From the NCBI GenBank assembly GCA_016903675.1, contig JADQBA010000002.1, forward strand, positions 62,001 through 126,000: a DNA stretch of 64,000 nt, read 5' to 3'. Below, piece by piece: positions 8,829-15,892 of the stretch; positions within the stretch are counted from its first letter, which is position 1, and each line of letters begins with the position of its first letter. Under the pieces are notes generated by a model. The model was given only the letters and a program-made list of their open reading frames with translations, made no database searches and was not told the origin of the DNA. Both the position numbers and the translations under genes were made by a program. The stretch is from Stigonema ocellatum SAG 48.90 = DSM 106950 (GTDB lineage: Bacteria; Cyanobacteriota; Cyanobacteriia; Cyanobacteriales; Nostocaceae).

Positions 8829-8883
8829 GTATATATGGTTTTTGTGATCTGAAGGTCGGAAGTTTACGGACTTTTAACAACAT
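8812..8883 (-). CDS. Possible 23-residue leader peptide before the STAS gene
   Basis: An ATG at 8883 follows a purine-rich GGGAGGGAGAAGAGG block at good spacing and opens a 23-codon basic reading frame (MLLKVRKLP...) that ends at 8812. The STAS gene follows at once. It could be a translated leader or a chance frame; no homologue is known to me. Confidence 0.3.
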   Translation of the reverse strand: MLLKVRKLPTFRSQKPYILGRLL

Positions 8884-9062
8884 ATGTTCCTCTTCTCCCT
8901 CCCGATGGGTACGCCCAGTAATAGCCTTGCAAAACTTGTTGCTACTATACTTGATGGGTGAACCACATGCCCTTGAACGCACCCGAAGGAACCACTTGCC
9001 CTTACACAGTCTATCCGTTTGACTCTTGGAGCGCGGCAAATTTTATCCATCTTAGCAGATTT

Positions 9063-9190
9063 TTGGAGAAATAAATGTCGAATGCTCCCCCTGCCTGCCT
9101 CAACGAATAAACGTTATTACCCCCGACTCGCTCGTCGTGGAGAAGAAGAAGAGTTAGACATGCATGAATCCCCTAGCTTTAGACATGGGG
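9063..9190 (+). mobile_element. Possible IS200/IS605-type remnant
   Basis: The segment ends in an imperfect hairpin AATCCCCTAGCTTTAGACAT followed by GGGG, which resembles the right-end stem of cyanobacterial IS605-type elements. The upstream reading frame (RLARRGEEEELDMHESPSF) looks like a degenerate TnpB tail. No transposase core is present. The last part overlaps the low-complexity 3' end of carA. Confidence 0.35.
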
Positions 9191-10372
9191 TGTCCCCGCG
9201 TCGCCGCGTGTTTTTGTCTCCGTGTCTTCTTCACGTGCTGCTCGCATTGCTTGCACAAACTGCTCAAACAGGTAATCACCATCGTGAGGACCAGGACTTG
9301 CCTCTGGATGATACTGTACAGAGAACACAGGTAGGGACTTATGACGTAAGCCAGCAACGGTGAGATCGTTTAAGTTGAGATGGCTGATTTCCACAGCATT
9401 GGCAGGGATTGAATCCGGGTCAATGGCAAAACTGTGGTTTTGGCTAGTAATCTCTACTCGTTGTTGTAAACCTGCTGGCTGATTCAAACCACGATGACCA
9501 AATTTTAGTTTGAAGGTTTCTGCTCCCAGTGCATGACCTATAATTTGGTGTCCCATACAAATGCCAAAGATGGGTTTGTGAGTTAAGAGCAACGCCTGGG
9601 TAGTTTCAATGGCTTCGGTGACAGCGGCTGGATCGCCAGGACCATTAGACAGAAAGATCCCATCTGGATTGTATTTGAGAATTTCCTCTGCTTTTGTATC
9701 AGCGGGAACAACCATAACTCGGCAACCGTAACTTGCCAAGCGGCGTAAGATATTGCGTTTTATGCCAAAGTCGAGGGCGACAACGGTAAAGGATTCCTCA
9801 GTATTTGCCAAACCATCTGGGTTGAATTCCCAAACTGAGGTGGTGGGTTCTGACCATCTATACATGGTAGGGGTGGTGACAAGGCTTACGAGATTTAAGC
9901 CCTTCATGCTGGGAGCTGCTAGTACCAGATCTAGCAACTCAGCCTCATCAAGAATGGACGTGGAAATGCCGCCGTTCATTGCTCCCATGACGCGAATTTT
10001 GCGGGTAAGTTTACGGGTGTCAATGCCGTAAATACCCGGTATCTGGTGCTGTTTAAGGTAGTCGGGCAAGGACTGTGTACATCGCCAGTTACTGGGTCGG
10101 GTACAAATATTCCGAGCGATCGCACCCCGCACTTGCGGTCGAATAGATTCGTCATCCTCTGGATTGATGCCAGTGTTTCCCAATTCTGGATAAGTAAAAA
10201 TAACTATTTGACCGCAATAACTAGGGTCGGTTAGGACTTCTTGATATCCAGTCATACCAGTGTTAAACACCACTTCCCCGATGGCGGTTCCTATGTCACC
10301 AAAAGACCAGCCATTATAACTGGTTCCATCTGCCATTACAAGTAGAGCAGGTATTGCATCAAATAGGGGCAT
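9179..10372 (-). CDS. carA: Carbamoyl-phosphate synthase small subunit
   Basis: CarA is the glutaminase subunit. It releases ammonia for carbamoyl phosphate, which feeds arginine and pyrimidine synthesis. The N-terminal CarA domain (1-150: FNTGMTGYQEVLTDPSYCGQ, GIDTRKLTR) precedes a class I glutamine amidotransferase domain. The triad is visible as Cys272 in GICMGHQ, and His355 and Glu357 in QYHPEASPGP; SNGPGDP is also present. The last 18 residues (from about 380, EEDTETKTRG...) are encoded by a repeat that merges into the IS605-like end and are probably not conserved. carB is not in the window; pyrB is 19 kb away on the other strand. Confidence 0.96.
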   Translation of the reverse strand: MPLFDAIPALLVMADGTSYNGWSFGDIGTAIGEVVFNTGMTGYQEVLTDPSYCGQIVIFTYPELGNTGINPEDDESIRPQVRGAIARNICTRPSNWRCTQSLPDYLKQHQIPGIYGIDTRKLTRKIRVMGAMNGGISTSILDEAELLDLVLAAPSMKGLNLVSLVTTPTMYRWSEPTTSVWEFNPDGLANTEESFTVVALDFGIKRNILRRLASYGCRVMVVPADTKAEEILKYNPDGIFLSNGPGDPAAVTEAIETTQALLLTHKPIFGICMGHQIIGHALGAETFKLKFGHRGLNQPAGLQQRVEITSQNHSFAIDPDSIPANAVEISHLNLNDLTVAGLRHKSLPVFSVQYHPEASPGPHDGDYLFEQFVQAMRAAREEDTETKTRGDAGTPHV

Positions 10373-10630
10373 AGGTGATTGATTGTTAATTGTTAATTGT
10401 TAGTCGTTTGTTGTTAAAAATACTACTATCCACTCCTCGCTGACCACTAAGTATTACCTGATTTTAGTAAATACTGCGAATGTCAATTAATTATGCCATG
10501 AATTAATTTTTTTGGACGTGTCTAATCAATATAATGAGAAATGATGCAGAAAAAATCCTAAATCTTTAAGGAATAATGAGCGACAGCAGTAGATTTGAGC
10601 GTCCCTAGAGAGGTAAAATTACTTATAATT

Positions 10631-11728
10631 ATGCTTCAGTCTTTTTTATCCCGTGCATCGCTCATTTTTCTGACAACAACAATAGCAGTTCTGGCTGTTG
10701 CCTGTAGAGAAGAAAAACACACTACTGCAACTGCTGGCAAAGAACAGCATCCCCTCACAGAAGAGAGTGCAGTACATTCCCCCATAACAGCAGCACCAGT
10801 ACCTAGTCCAACATCAAGCTCAATGCTGCCGTCTGAGTTTGAACAGGGGCTAGATAAAGCTACTAGTGCTTTTAGTATAAGTCAATCTGCTCAATCTACA
10901 GAAGATTGGAATTTGGTAGTAAGGCAGCTCCAAGATGCGATCGCACTCATGGAAGCAGTGCCTGTCAATAGTCCTTACTTTCCAAACGCCCAAACAAAAA
11001 TCTTAGAATTCCAGCACCTGCTTCAATCTGCCCAAAAGCAAGCCACTCCCACTCCCATAGTCCAACCGATAGCAAAGCCACAACCCAAGAAAATAGTAGT
11101 CGTGGTTCCCCAAGCATCTGCTGCACGAAAAAAGACTCTGCCTTTGCCACAAACACTTGCTTCTTGCGATCTTGACTTGGATCCGAACTCCAAGCAGTGT
11201 CCTCCTCTATCTCGAAAAGAAAAACTTCCACCACCAATAACTATCTTGCCTCAACCACAGCTACTTAACCAACAGCAAGAGGTTTTTGCCGCCCCAATTA
11301 AACGGCGAATTGGTGGAACACCAATTATCGAAGTCACCTTCAATGGCAACCAGCAATTTGAGATGATATTGGATACAGGAGCTAGTGGTACGGTTATTAC
11401 TCAGAATATGGCAACTTCATTGGGCGTGATGCAAGTGGGTAAAGCAAAGGCAAACACCGCCAGTTCTAAAGCCGTGGAATTTCCCATCGGCTACGTTGAT
11501 TCAATAGAGGTTGGTGGGGTCTTGGTGAGTCAAGTCCCAGTGGCGATCGCTGGTCCAGACCTAGAAACCGGGCTTCTAGGGCACGACTTTTTTGGCGAGT
11601 ACGATCTCACTATTAAACGTGATGTGGTAGAATTTCGCCCACAATCACAAGCCCAGAGGAATTCTGCTGAAACTGAACTAGCATCTCCAAGTTCAACCAA
11701 GGATCGCCTTTCTGTCGAATTTCCCTGA
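10631..11728 (+). CDS. Retropepsin-like aspartic protease, lipoprotein candidate
   Basis: The C-terminal 140 residues are a clan AA aspartic protease domain: ILDTGASGTVITQ with the active-site DTGAS at 248-252, then hydrophobic strands and GLLGHDFF, which matches the closing motif of the periplasmic retropepsin-like family. The N-terminus is a signal segment ending AVLAVAC, a fair lipobox, so the protein is probably anchored outside the plasma membrane. A long Pro/Gln-rich linker lies between (about 130-225). I start at the ATG at 10631; a TTG at 10595 would put charged residues before the signal. The domain has one DTG, so it should act as a dimer. The substrate is unknown. Confidence 0.85.
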   Translation: MLQSFLSRASLIFLTTTIAVLAVACREEKHTTATAGKEQHPLTEESAVHSPITAAPVPSPTSSSMLPSEFEQGLDKATSAFSISQSAQSTEDWNLVVRQLQDAIALMEAVPVNSPYFPNAQTKILEFQHLLQSAQKQATPTPIVQPIAKPQPKKIVVVVPQASAARKKTLPLPQTLASCDLDLDPNSKQCPPLSRKEKLPPPITILPQPQLLNQQQEVFAAPIKRRIGGTPIIEVTFNGNQQFEMILDTGASGTVITQNMATSLGVMQVGKAKANTASSKAVEFPIGYVDSIEVGGVLVSQVPVAIAGPDLETGLLGHDFFGEYDLTIKRDVVEFRPQSQAQRNSAETELASPSSTKDRLSVEFP

Positions 11729-11769
11729 GCTTTTTTTATACTTTTGACGTGTTCTATACCGAACCTCGA

Positions 11770-12075
11770 TCACTGCCCAGTAAAATCTTTATAGGCACTG
11801 ACTAACATCTGAGCTTGCCGTAGAACTAAGCCGAATAAATATGTAGGAATCTGCCAAGCCGCAACTGTAACTTCAGCCAACAAATCACTGACTGTTACCG
11901 CTACTAATTCATGGTTCGCCAACTCGCCTTCAACTGCGCCCGACCAAGTAAATGCCAGCAAAAAGTGGTCATCTCCAGGCAGAGAGGCTATCAAGCATTC
12001 GTTTTGTGCAATCTGGCACATAATCCCGTGTTCTTCTGCGAGTGCAACTAGTTTTTGGAGGTTACTTAATGTCAT
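11770..12075 (-). CDS. Conserved hypothetical protein
   Basis: A 101-residue protein I cannot name. It reads as a compact alpha/beta domain: an N-terminal helix (LSNLQKLVALAEEHG), short strands (CLIASLPGDDHFLLAFTW), and a C-terminal amphipathic helix. Codon use and length look genuine and the ATG at 12075 has a GGAAAA stretch upstream. It converges on the retropepsin gene with about 40 bases between stops. Confidence 0.6.
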   Translation of the reverse strand: MTLSNLQKLVALAEEHGIMCQIAQNECLIASLPGDDHFLLAFTWSGAVEGELANHELVAVTVSDLLAEVTVAAWQIPTYLFGLVLRQAQMLVSAYKDFTGQ

Positions 12076-12384
12076 TGTTTTCCTTTGATTCTAATGATTT
12101 TAGAGAGTTTTGAGACTTGCCAAAGTTGTGTTTTTTTAGCTACTGTGCAGTACTGCTACACTGGGAGCGGAAATAAAGCAACCATTCACACATAGCGCAA
12201 AAAGCTTATGGTGTAAGGGTTTTTTGATTTTTAATTTTTAATTTTTAATTCCGCTTTGCGGTACTAGCTGAATTCCCAAAAAGCGCGATCGCAATTCAAG
12301 TGCTACCCAAGTTACAACATTACGCCCACCACAAACTGTCAAAATTGCGACAGATTGATTCACACAAACTTAAAGAACCCTGAT

Positions 12385-12458
12385 TTACAGCTGTTTGTAG
12401 GGGCGCGGCGGCCTTGCGCCCCGAAGACTGTGGTCTATTTACCTGAAAACTGCTGTAA
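12385..12458. repeat. Short TTACAG...CTGTAA element, copy 2
   Basis: Same ends and same right-half block (TGTGGTCTATTTACCTGAAA) as 2649-2717, but the internal stem is GGGGCGC...GCGCCCC. The change of both stem arms together suggests that the hairpin is what is kept. Confidence 0.7.
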
Positions 12459-12487
12459 AGATGTTCTTCTCTCTCGCTATAGCAATC

Positions 12488-12613
12488 CCAATACCGTTCA
12501 GTTAACGCTTTGATCGGAACTAACCCCCCTTAAAAAGGGGGGAATAAGCCCCCCTTTTTAAGGGGGGTTGGGGGGATCTTCAGTCTGTGAACACTACTAA
12601 CTGAACTGTATTG
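12488..12613. repeat. Nested palindromic element
   Basis: The outer arms read CAATACCGTTCAGTTA and TAACTGAACTGTATTG. Inside lies a second stem, AACCCCCCTTAAAAAGGGGG facing CCCCCCTTTTTAAGGGGGG (about 12522-12569). This is a typical miniature inverted-repeat layout without any coding capacity. Confidence 0.75.
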
Positions 12614-12614
12614 A

Positions 12615-12712
12615 TAGCAATCCTGTTTGAGATCCGATCGCCTTGCTTCAGAAACCGGGTAACTTCTGCGAAACCCGGTTTCTCTGTGTTCACGAATCAT
12701 TTAGGATTGCTA
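12615..12712. repeat. TAGCAATC...GATTGCTA miniature element, copy 1
   Basis: Terminal inverted repeats TAGCAATCC and GGATTGCTA bound about 98 bases that contain an internal stem GAAACCGGGT...ACCCGGTTTC. A related copy with the same ends and the CCGGTTTC core lies at 50788-50888. Confidence 0.75.
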
Positions 12713-12742
12713 TAGGATTCGTATTTGATTTTTGAAACACAC

Positions 12743-12797
12743 GTAGGGTGGGCACTGCCCACCAGATCCGGGTAATGGTGGGCAGTGCCCACCCTAC
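12743..12797. repeat. 21-base perfect inverted repeat
   Basis: GTAGGGTGGGCACTGCCCAC plus one base is repeated exactly in inverted orientation after 13 bases. The core GGTGGGCA(C/G)TGCCCACC is itself palindromic and recurs at 22255-22271, 27016-27032 and, with one change, 41237-41255. The whole 12076-12971 gap is filled by such elements and holds no gene. Confidence 0.85.
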
Positions 12798-12971
12798 ACT
12801 ACTTAAGATTTTTCATGAATGATTTAGGATTCCTATATATCAAGAATTAGTTGGCAAACTTGGTTGCCATTTGACTCATCGTGGCAACATTTCTTAACCC
12901 TCACCCAGTAGAGCGATCGCGTTTACATCTGACGCTCCATGCAGAGATAATCGAGTATGCTAAAAAAGGGG

Positions 12972-14807
12972 CTAGGAAGGCACAAACGCCATTACCGCAG
13001 CAGGACAACCAGAACCGCCTCTTAACCGCAGCACTCCAATCACTAGAGTAGTCCCTAGCGGCGGCAACTGCTCCAAATTGGTCAAGTTTTCTAACACGAT
13101 GCGCGGTTGTTCTAATACCATGCGGTTGGTGGCAAAAGTCGTGTCTTGTCCTGAGTCCACCCCATGAGTATCAATTCCTACTCCAGCAATTTGACGTTCC
13201 TCAAGCAGGAACCTAGTAGCATCACTGCCAAACCCAGGAAAATGCAGACCTCCTTGAGGATCTTGATTCAGAAAAGTATTCTTATCCCACCACTTCTCTT
13301 GCCAACCTGTATTAAGTATCACCACACTACCAGGAGGAATCTCACCATATCTTTCCTCCCATACTTCAATTTCAGCAACCGTCAGGATATAATCAGGACT
13401 GATTTTTGCTTGTTCGCGGACATCAATGACTACCGCTGGTACAACCAGCGACTCGGCGGAGTATTCGTCAATACCCACACCATCAAAGTAAAAGCTATTA
13501 GGAGCATTAATATGGGTGGCGCTGTGTTCTCCCATTGCGAACCGCCGCAGATAATAGCCATCCTTTAGCAGTTCCGCCACAGTGTCAAATTCAACTGGAG
13601 GGTCGCCGTACCATTGAGGAATACCAGGGTCAATCACATGACTTAAATGTATCACGTGTGAGTAAGTAATTTCCTCCTTTTTTTCTCTCCCTTCTCTCTG
13701 CGGTTCACGATCAAAACTTGGTCGCGTCAATCTTTTCAGCGTTGCTTCCATAACAGCACGGGTTTGACCAGTAACAGTAAATACCAGCACCTCGCGATAA
13801 ACCCTCTGTGCAGCATGATGGCTGTAGTTTGCCGCACCACTGGAAACAGTAACCGCTGCATGAGCAATTCGCGCCGCTAGGTCAATTGCCCAACCCCTCA
13901 GTTCTAAGCGTTCTGCCATTCCCATACCAGAATACTGTTGGGCCTCCCTAATAGCAGTGCGACAGTTGCTCAATTCCTGCCCAAGAGACTCAAAGGCATT
14001 AGTGATAAAAGGCAGCGATTTTGTTTGCGCAGCCGACTCTAGAATATCTAGACCAGCAAGAGCGCATCCTGTTGTCAGAAAAGTTGGGCGCAGGACGTTA
14101 TTTTTGTCGTTTTCATGAATCCAGCCAGCAGGTTTAACGAAAACGACTCGCTCTGTAGGTAAAAACCAGTCAGTCAGGGTGGCAGTTACAGTATTAGTTG
14201 ATGTCATTGCTGCTAGTTGGGCTGGAGGAGAAAATGTTATCTTGCCTCCTGATTGTTGATGTGTTTCCCGAAAAGGGACAACACCGAAGACAGCACGACC
14301 ATCAGGCAGTGTAGCAGCTACAATAAACTCCCTAAAAAAACCCCATCCTGTTACCCAGGGAACAACTCCATCTAGTTGATACCCCCAAGTAGTAGGTACG
14401 GCAACTGTCTTCGGTTTGCCTTCACCTCGTAGTTGGGAAAAGCCGACGCCTACTAAAACTTGACCATTACCCATGTGAGGGAGGTATTCCTGTTGGAGAG
14501 AGGAGTTGCTACTAGCAATGAGCATACCAGCAGCGCTTTGGTGTTGGGTTTGCAGGAAGGCTAAAGCACCTGAATATCGAGCAACCAGTTCTTGAAAGCT
14601 AAGAAGTGTCTGTTCGCTGACTTCCCTTCCACCCCACTGCTGCGGAACTTTTAGCGCTAGTAAGTCCAGTTTTCCCAGACCTCGAAGTGCCTGAATTAGA
14701 GCATCTGGGTTGCTGTCTATCTCGTTGGCTAATGGTACAACTTCTTTCAGACAGTATGACTTAGCTGTATTTACCAGAGAATGATCCCAATCCATATATT
14801 TGTTCAT
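12972..14807 (-). CDS. Acyl-CoA-dehydrogenase-like / cyclase-family fusion protein
   Basis: The protein has 611 residues from the ATG at 14807, which has AAGGAAG eight bases upstream. The first 370 or so residues resemble an acyl-CoA dehydrogenase: an N-terminal helical part (LKEVVPLANEID), the middle part with GVGFSQLRG, and C-terminal helices. The last 190 residues form a cyclase/kynurenine-formamidase-like domain: HLSHVIDPGIPQWYGDPP, GEHSATHINAPNSF, GIDTHGVDSGQD. In that family a HxxxHxDxPxH motif binds metal; here the two first histidines are kept but Asp is Asn and the last His is Ser, so hydrolase activity is uncertain. A substrate cannot be named. The frame stays open to 14924, but that part lies in an inserted inverted-repeat element. 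Either half alone would be ordinary; the fusion is unusual. Confidence 0.75.
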   Translation of the reverse strand: MNKYMDWDHSLVNTAKSYCLKEVVPLANEIDSNPDALIQALRGLGKLDLLALKVPQQWGGREVSEQTLLSFQELVARYSGALAFLQTQHQSAAGMLIASSNSSLQQEYLPHMGNGQVLVGVGFSQLRGEGKPKTVAVPTTWGYQLDGVVPWVTGWGFFREFIVAATLPDGRAVFGVVPFRETHQQSGGKITFSPPAQLAAMTSTNTVTATLTDWFLPTERVVFVKPAGWIHENDKNNVLRPTFLTTGCALAGLDILESAAQTKSLPFITNAFESLGQELSNCRTAIREAQQYSGMGMAERLELRGWAIDLAARIAHAAVTVSSGAANYSHHAAQRVYREVLVFTVTGQTRAVMEATLKRLTRPSFDREPQREGREKKEEITYSHVIHLSHVIDPGIPQWYGDPPVEFDTVAELLKDGYYLRRFAMGEHSATHINAPNSFYFDGVGIDEYSAESLVVPAVVIDVREQAKISPDYILTVAEIEVWEERYGEIPPGSVVILNTGWQEKWWDKNTFLNQDPQGGLHFPGFGSDATRFLLEERQIAGVGIDTHGVDSGQDTTFATNRMVLEQPRIVLENLTNLEQLPPLGTTLVIGVLRLRGGSGCPAAVMAFVPS

Positions 14808-14820
14808 ATACTTGGCTTCC

Positions 14821-15160
14821 TTATGGAATGTAAAGCCGACCCAATACTGCTCGGTTAAGAATATTCGTAGGTTGGGTTGAGGCTTTGCGAAACCCAACAA
14901 ACCCCGCAAAATGTTGGGTTTCATTCCTCAACCCAACCTACAGATTTTTATTTTTTAGGGTTAACCGAGCAGTATTGAAAGCCGACCCACTCCCATGTAG
15001 TCTTGGATATCGATCACAATTTCTATCAGACGCTCAACACATTGCTCTCGATAGTCGTACTTATTGATTCGCTCAATATCTCCAATTGTAATCATGGGAA
15101 ACGAGGTAGACGTATTCTCCTGGCTTGCCTTTCGAGATTATGGTCAGCCAAGAAAATCAT
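14821..15160 (-). pseudogene. Decayed toxin-like gene interrupted by a miniature element
   Basis: Two pieces of one small protein can be read: MIFLADHNLERQA from the ATG at 15160, and, in the next frame, ITIGDIERINKYDYREQCVERLIEIV...DYMGVGRL from about 15095. These resemble the beginning and end of a cyanobacterial protein family with a DHNL start that is encoded next to DUF433 genes; the middle is missing. The end of the second piece is cut by the element at 14843-14976. Without that element the frame would close as RLYIP and a stop at 14821. The family link is from memory. Confidence 0.6.
14843..14976. mobile_element. Miniature inverted-repeat element with target duplication
   Basis: Perfect 16-base terminal inverted repeats AATACTGCTCGGTTAA and TTAACCGAGCAGTATT bound a 134-base element with a second inner stem (TAGGTTGGGTTGAG and its complement). 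The 11 bases AAAGCCGACCC occur directly before (14832-14842) and, after one extra G, directly behind (14978-14988), as expected for a target-site duplication. A single copy of the terminus lies at 28070-28086. There is no transposase; mobilisation would be in trans. Confidence 0.85.
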
Positions 15161-15332
15161 TGCTTTTTTGACTCGATAAATGTGGGTGGATATTGAGCCT
15201 TGAGATGATCCATTATGTCGTACAGAGTGATGCGTGTCCCTACGATTGTAAGTCCACGTTCTGTGCAAATGATGACTGATTTTTCATTTGATACTGAAGC
15301 AATATTAGTAGCTTGTTACTCACTATCTCCAT
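15157..15332 (-). pseudogene. DUF433 antitoxin-like pseudogene
   Basis: From the ATG at 15332 the frame reads MEIVSNK, then a frameshift of one or two bases, then ASVSNEKSVIICTERG, TIVGTRITLYDIMDHL, YPPTF and a stop at 15157. That order and the GTRITLYDIMD block are the N-terminal half of DUF433. The C-terminal half is gone. The stop overlaps the ATG of the toxin-like remnant (ATGA), which keeps the original two-gene arrangement visible. Confidence 0.65.
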
Positions 15333-15448
15333 AGTACCATTACCTGGTCATCCTCCCCTTTCAGAATATGCACTAAGCTGGGAAAAAGGACTTTCCCATC
15401 GTACCAGCCAAGAAGGCTTATTTTCCGTTCACCATAGCGAGTCATCAT
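15323..15448 (-). CDS. Small ORF ahead of the decayed DUF433 gene
   Basis: A 41-codon frame (MMTRYGERKISLLGWYDG...) ends over the start of the DUF433 remnant. I recognise no family. It may itself be a remnant of a third gene of that operon. Confidence 0.25.
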   Translation of the reverse strand: MMTRYGERKISLLGWYDGKVLFPSLVHILKGEDDQVMVLWR

Positions 15449-15561
15449 GAAATCTTATCGGTGAGGGGCGGCGGGGCGATAAGTTTCACTTAACTTTCAT
15501 CTGGGTTGCAGGAGCAATGCACGGTAGTACCGCCCGATCTGCCACTGGGAAAGTGGGGCTT

Positions 15562-15606
15562 TCCTTAACCCGTTTCTATACCGGGTATAGAAACAGGTTA
15601 AGGAAG
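15562..15606. repeat. Hairpin with 20-base arms
   Basis: CCTTAACCCGTTTCTATACC faces GGTATAGAAACAGGTTAAGG with one mismatch and a three-base loop. It lies in the 15449-15892 gap, which has no gene. Confidence 0.75.
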
Positions 15607-15751
15607 AGTTGTTGTCACAAAAAAAAGAGAACGGGGAACAGGGAATATGAAACAAAAAAACTTCAGTTGTGGGTCTGAAGCCCACTTAGAAAAAAGATGT
15701 TTTTCGCGACGCGTAAGCGCAAGAAAAACTACGTCCTTGTTACAATCCCAC

Positions 15752-15774
15752 GGCTAAAGCCGTGGGATTCACTG
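15752..15774. mobile_element. IS605-type end-like hairpin
   Basis: TCCCACGGCTAAAGCCGTGG with a final GA is a compact stem like those at the ends of IS200/IS605 elements, and it is flanked by CTGTTCCCTGTTCCC repeats. No transposase remains nearby. Confidence 0.45.
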
Positions 15775-15892
15775 TTCCCTGTTCCCTCTGAAAATATGCT
15801 ATTCACATACACGAGAGATTAATACTCTTCGCCTTGTCCTACACGAAATACCTCAATTGTGGAATGTGTAGCCAATTAAAAGATTTTGTTGG

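Noticed and set aside
12488..12613. Rho-independent terminator
   Set aside because: The stem has no T run in the right place and the outer inverted repeats point to a miniature element instead.
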